This document shows, one piece after another, positions 6,959 to 7,649 of a stretch of DNA of 7,649 bases (its first letter is position 1; each line of letters opens with the position of its first letter). The position numbers and the translations under genes are program-made. A model generated the notes under the pieces. It saw nothing but the letters and a program-made list of their open reading frames with translations. It was not told where the DNA came from and made no database searches. This DNA comes from Candidatus Omnitrophota bacterium (GTDB lineage: Bacteria > Omnitrophota > Koll11 > Zapsychrales > Zapsychraceae): positions 1 to 7,649 of the forward strand of contig JAGLMJ010000056.1 of assembly GCA_023140095.1 (NCBI GenBank), written 5' to 3'.

Positions 6959-7649
6959 ATGCGTGATATTCGAATATCTATAGCTGTTATTGTTACTCTG
7001 CTGGTCAGCCTCGGGATCGCAATGATCTACAGTTCAAGCGGGATTTACGCGCTTCAGGAGTTAGGGGATAAGACTTATTTTCTAAGCCGGCATTTGTTGT
7101 TTTTGTTCATTGGTTTAATGGCGGTCTTTGCGATTATGGCATTGGATTACCGTGACTTACAAGCAGTGGCGAAACCGATCCTTTTGTTGGTCATTGCATT
7201 GCTCGTTCTCGTGCTTATCCCGGGCATTGGGAAATCCATTTTTGGAGCTCGACGCTGGTTTAAGATAGGGCCGTTCCATTTTCAGCCTTCCGAGTTTGCT
7301 AAGCTGGCCGTATTGATTTATGTCGCTGATTTTTTGGCGCGAAAGCAGAATAAGATCAAGGATTTCCGGGAAGGGTTCCTGCCTCTCATTATCATTTTAT
7401 GCCTTCTTTGCTTGCTGATTGTTAAACAGCCAGACTTGGGGAACTCTTTGCTAATTGCGGTGATCATTCTGATCATGATGTTTACGGCCGGAGCAAGAAT
7501 TCTGCATATTAGTATCCTGGCGTTGTTGGCCGCGCCGGTCTTGTTCGTTTTGGTTGTCTGCGTTGACTATCGTTGGAGACGCATTGTCGCGTTTCTGGAT
7601 CCGTGGAAAGATGCTCAGGGTGTCGGCTTTCAGCTGTCGCAATCTCAGA
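6959..7649 (+). CDS. ftsW: FtsW septal peptidoglycan polymerase (SEDS family), 3' end cut by window
   Basis: This is a multi-pass membrane glycosyltransferase that polymerises lipid II at the septum with FtsI. The first 230 codons are present and the frame is still open at the window edge; family members are usually about 360-400 residues. Seen: an N-terminal span ending in GIAMIYSSSGIYA (19-31), the typical FtsW/RodA opening; the signature GARRWFKIGPFHFQPSEFAKL starting at 96; KQPDLGNSLL (156-165); and RIVAFLDPWKDAQGVGFQLSQ (from 208), whose Asp218 matches the conserved aspartate of the PWxD segment considered essential in SEDS polymerases. About seven hydrophobic spans are visible. The ATG follows the murD stop after a single base, with no good Shine-Dalgarno sequence, so translation is probably coupled to murD. 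FtsW rather than RodA is favoured by the position between murD and the expected murG. Confidence 0.93.
   Translation, partial: MRDIRISIAVIVTLLVSLGIAMIYSSSGIYALQELGDKTYFLSRHLLFLFIGLMAVFAIMALDYRDLQAVAKPILLLVIALLVLVLIPGIGKSIFGARRWFKIGPFHFQPSEFAKLAVLIYVADFLARKQNKIKDFREGFLPLIIILCLLCLLIVKQPDLGNSLLIAVIILIMMFTAGARILHISILALLAAPVLFVLVVCVDYRWRRIVAFLDPWKDAQGVGFQLSQSQ
6965..6978 (+). repeat. 14-bp perfect palindrome at the 5' end of ftsW
   Basis: GATATTCGAATATC is its own reverse complement and covers ftsW codons 3-7, six bases after the A of the ATG. As for the similar-length palindrome in murE, chance is a sufficient explanation. Its position at the start codon is the only reason to list it. Confidence 0.3.

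Noticed and set aside
1..7649. A wholly new multi-gene system, defence island or mobile element
   Set aside because: Every stretch is accounted for by six canonical peptidoglycan and division genes on one strand. No transposase, integrase, toxin, CRISPR or unknown gene is present.

Overview
The window is a densely packed, single-strand run of a bacterial dcw (division and cell wall) cluster. All genes lie on the + strand in the order ftsI, murE, murF, mraY, murD, ftsW. Five genes are complete and intact. ftsW is cut by the right edge after 230 codons. No intergenic gap exceeds 27 bases, and no RNA gene, CRISPR array, insertion sequence, promoter or terminator is apparent, so this looks like the middle of one long transcription unit whose promoter lies to the left and whose end lies to the right.

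The genes form one pathway. MurD, MurE and MurF successively add D-Glu, a diamino acid (the DNPR motif of MurE predicts meso-diaminopimelate) and D-Ala-D-Ala to UDP-MurNAc-L-Ala. MraY transfers the finished phospho-MurNAc-pentapeptide to undecaprenyl phosphate, giving lipid I. After MurG (not in the window) makes lipid II, FtsW polymerises it and FtsI cross-links it at the division septum.

Organism: meso-DAP-type MurE, a short FtsI without PASTA domains, and this gene order suggest a rod-type, probably diderm bacterium with conventional peptidoglycan. The overall style (moderate GC, weak or absent Shine-Dalgarno sites at several starts, overlapping or abutting genes, compact MurD) is compatible with an uncultivated lineage such as Omnitrophota. 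That placement is a low-confidence impression, not something the sequence proves.

The most interesting signal is inside murD. A hydrophilic stretch of about 17 extra residues follows the conserved SSFQLE motif, and its DNA contains a 10-bp-stem inverted repeat (6176-6205). This resembles an in-frame palindromic insertion into a housekeeping gene. The same MurD also lacks about 20-25 residues of the central domain, including the HN of the HNxxN segment that MurF keeps in full. I see no wholly new multi-gene system here; apart from murD the region is an ordinary cell-wall operon.
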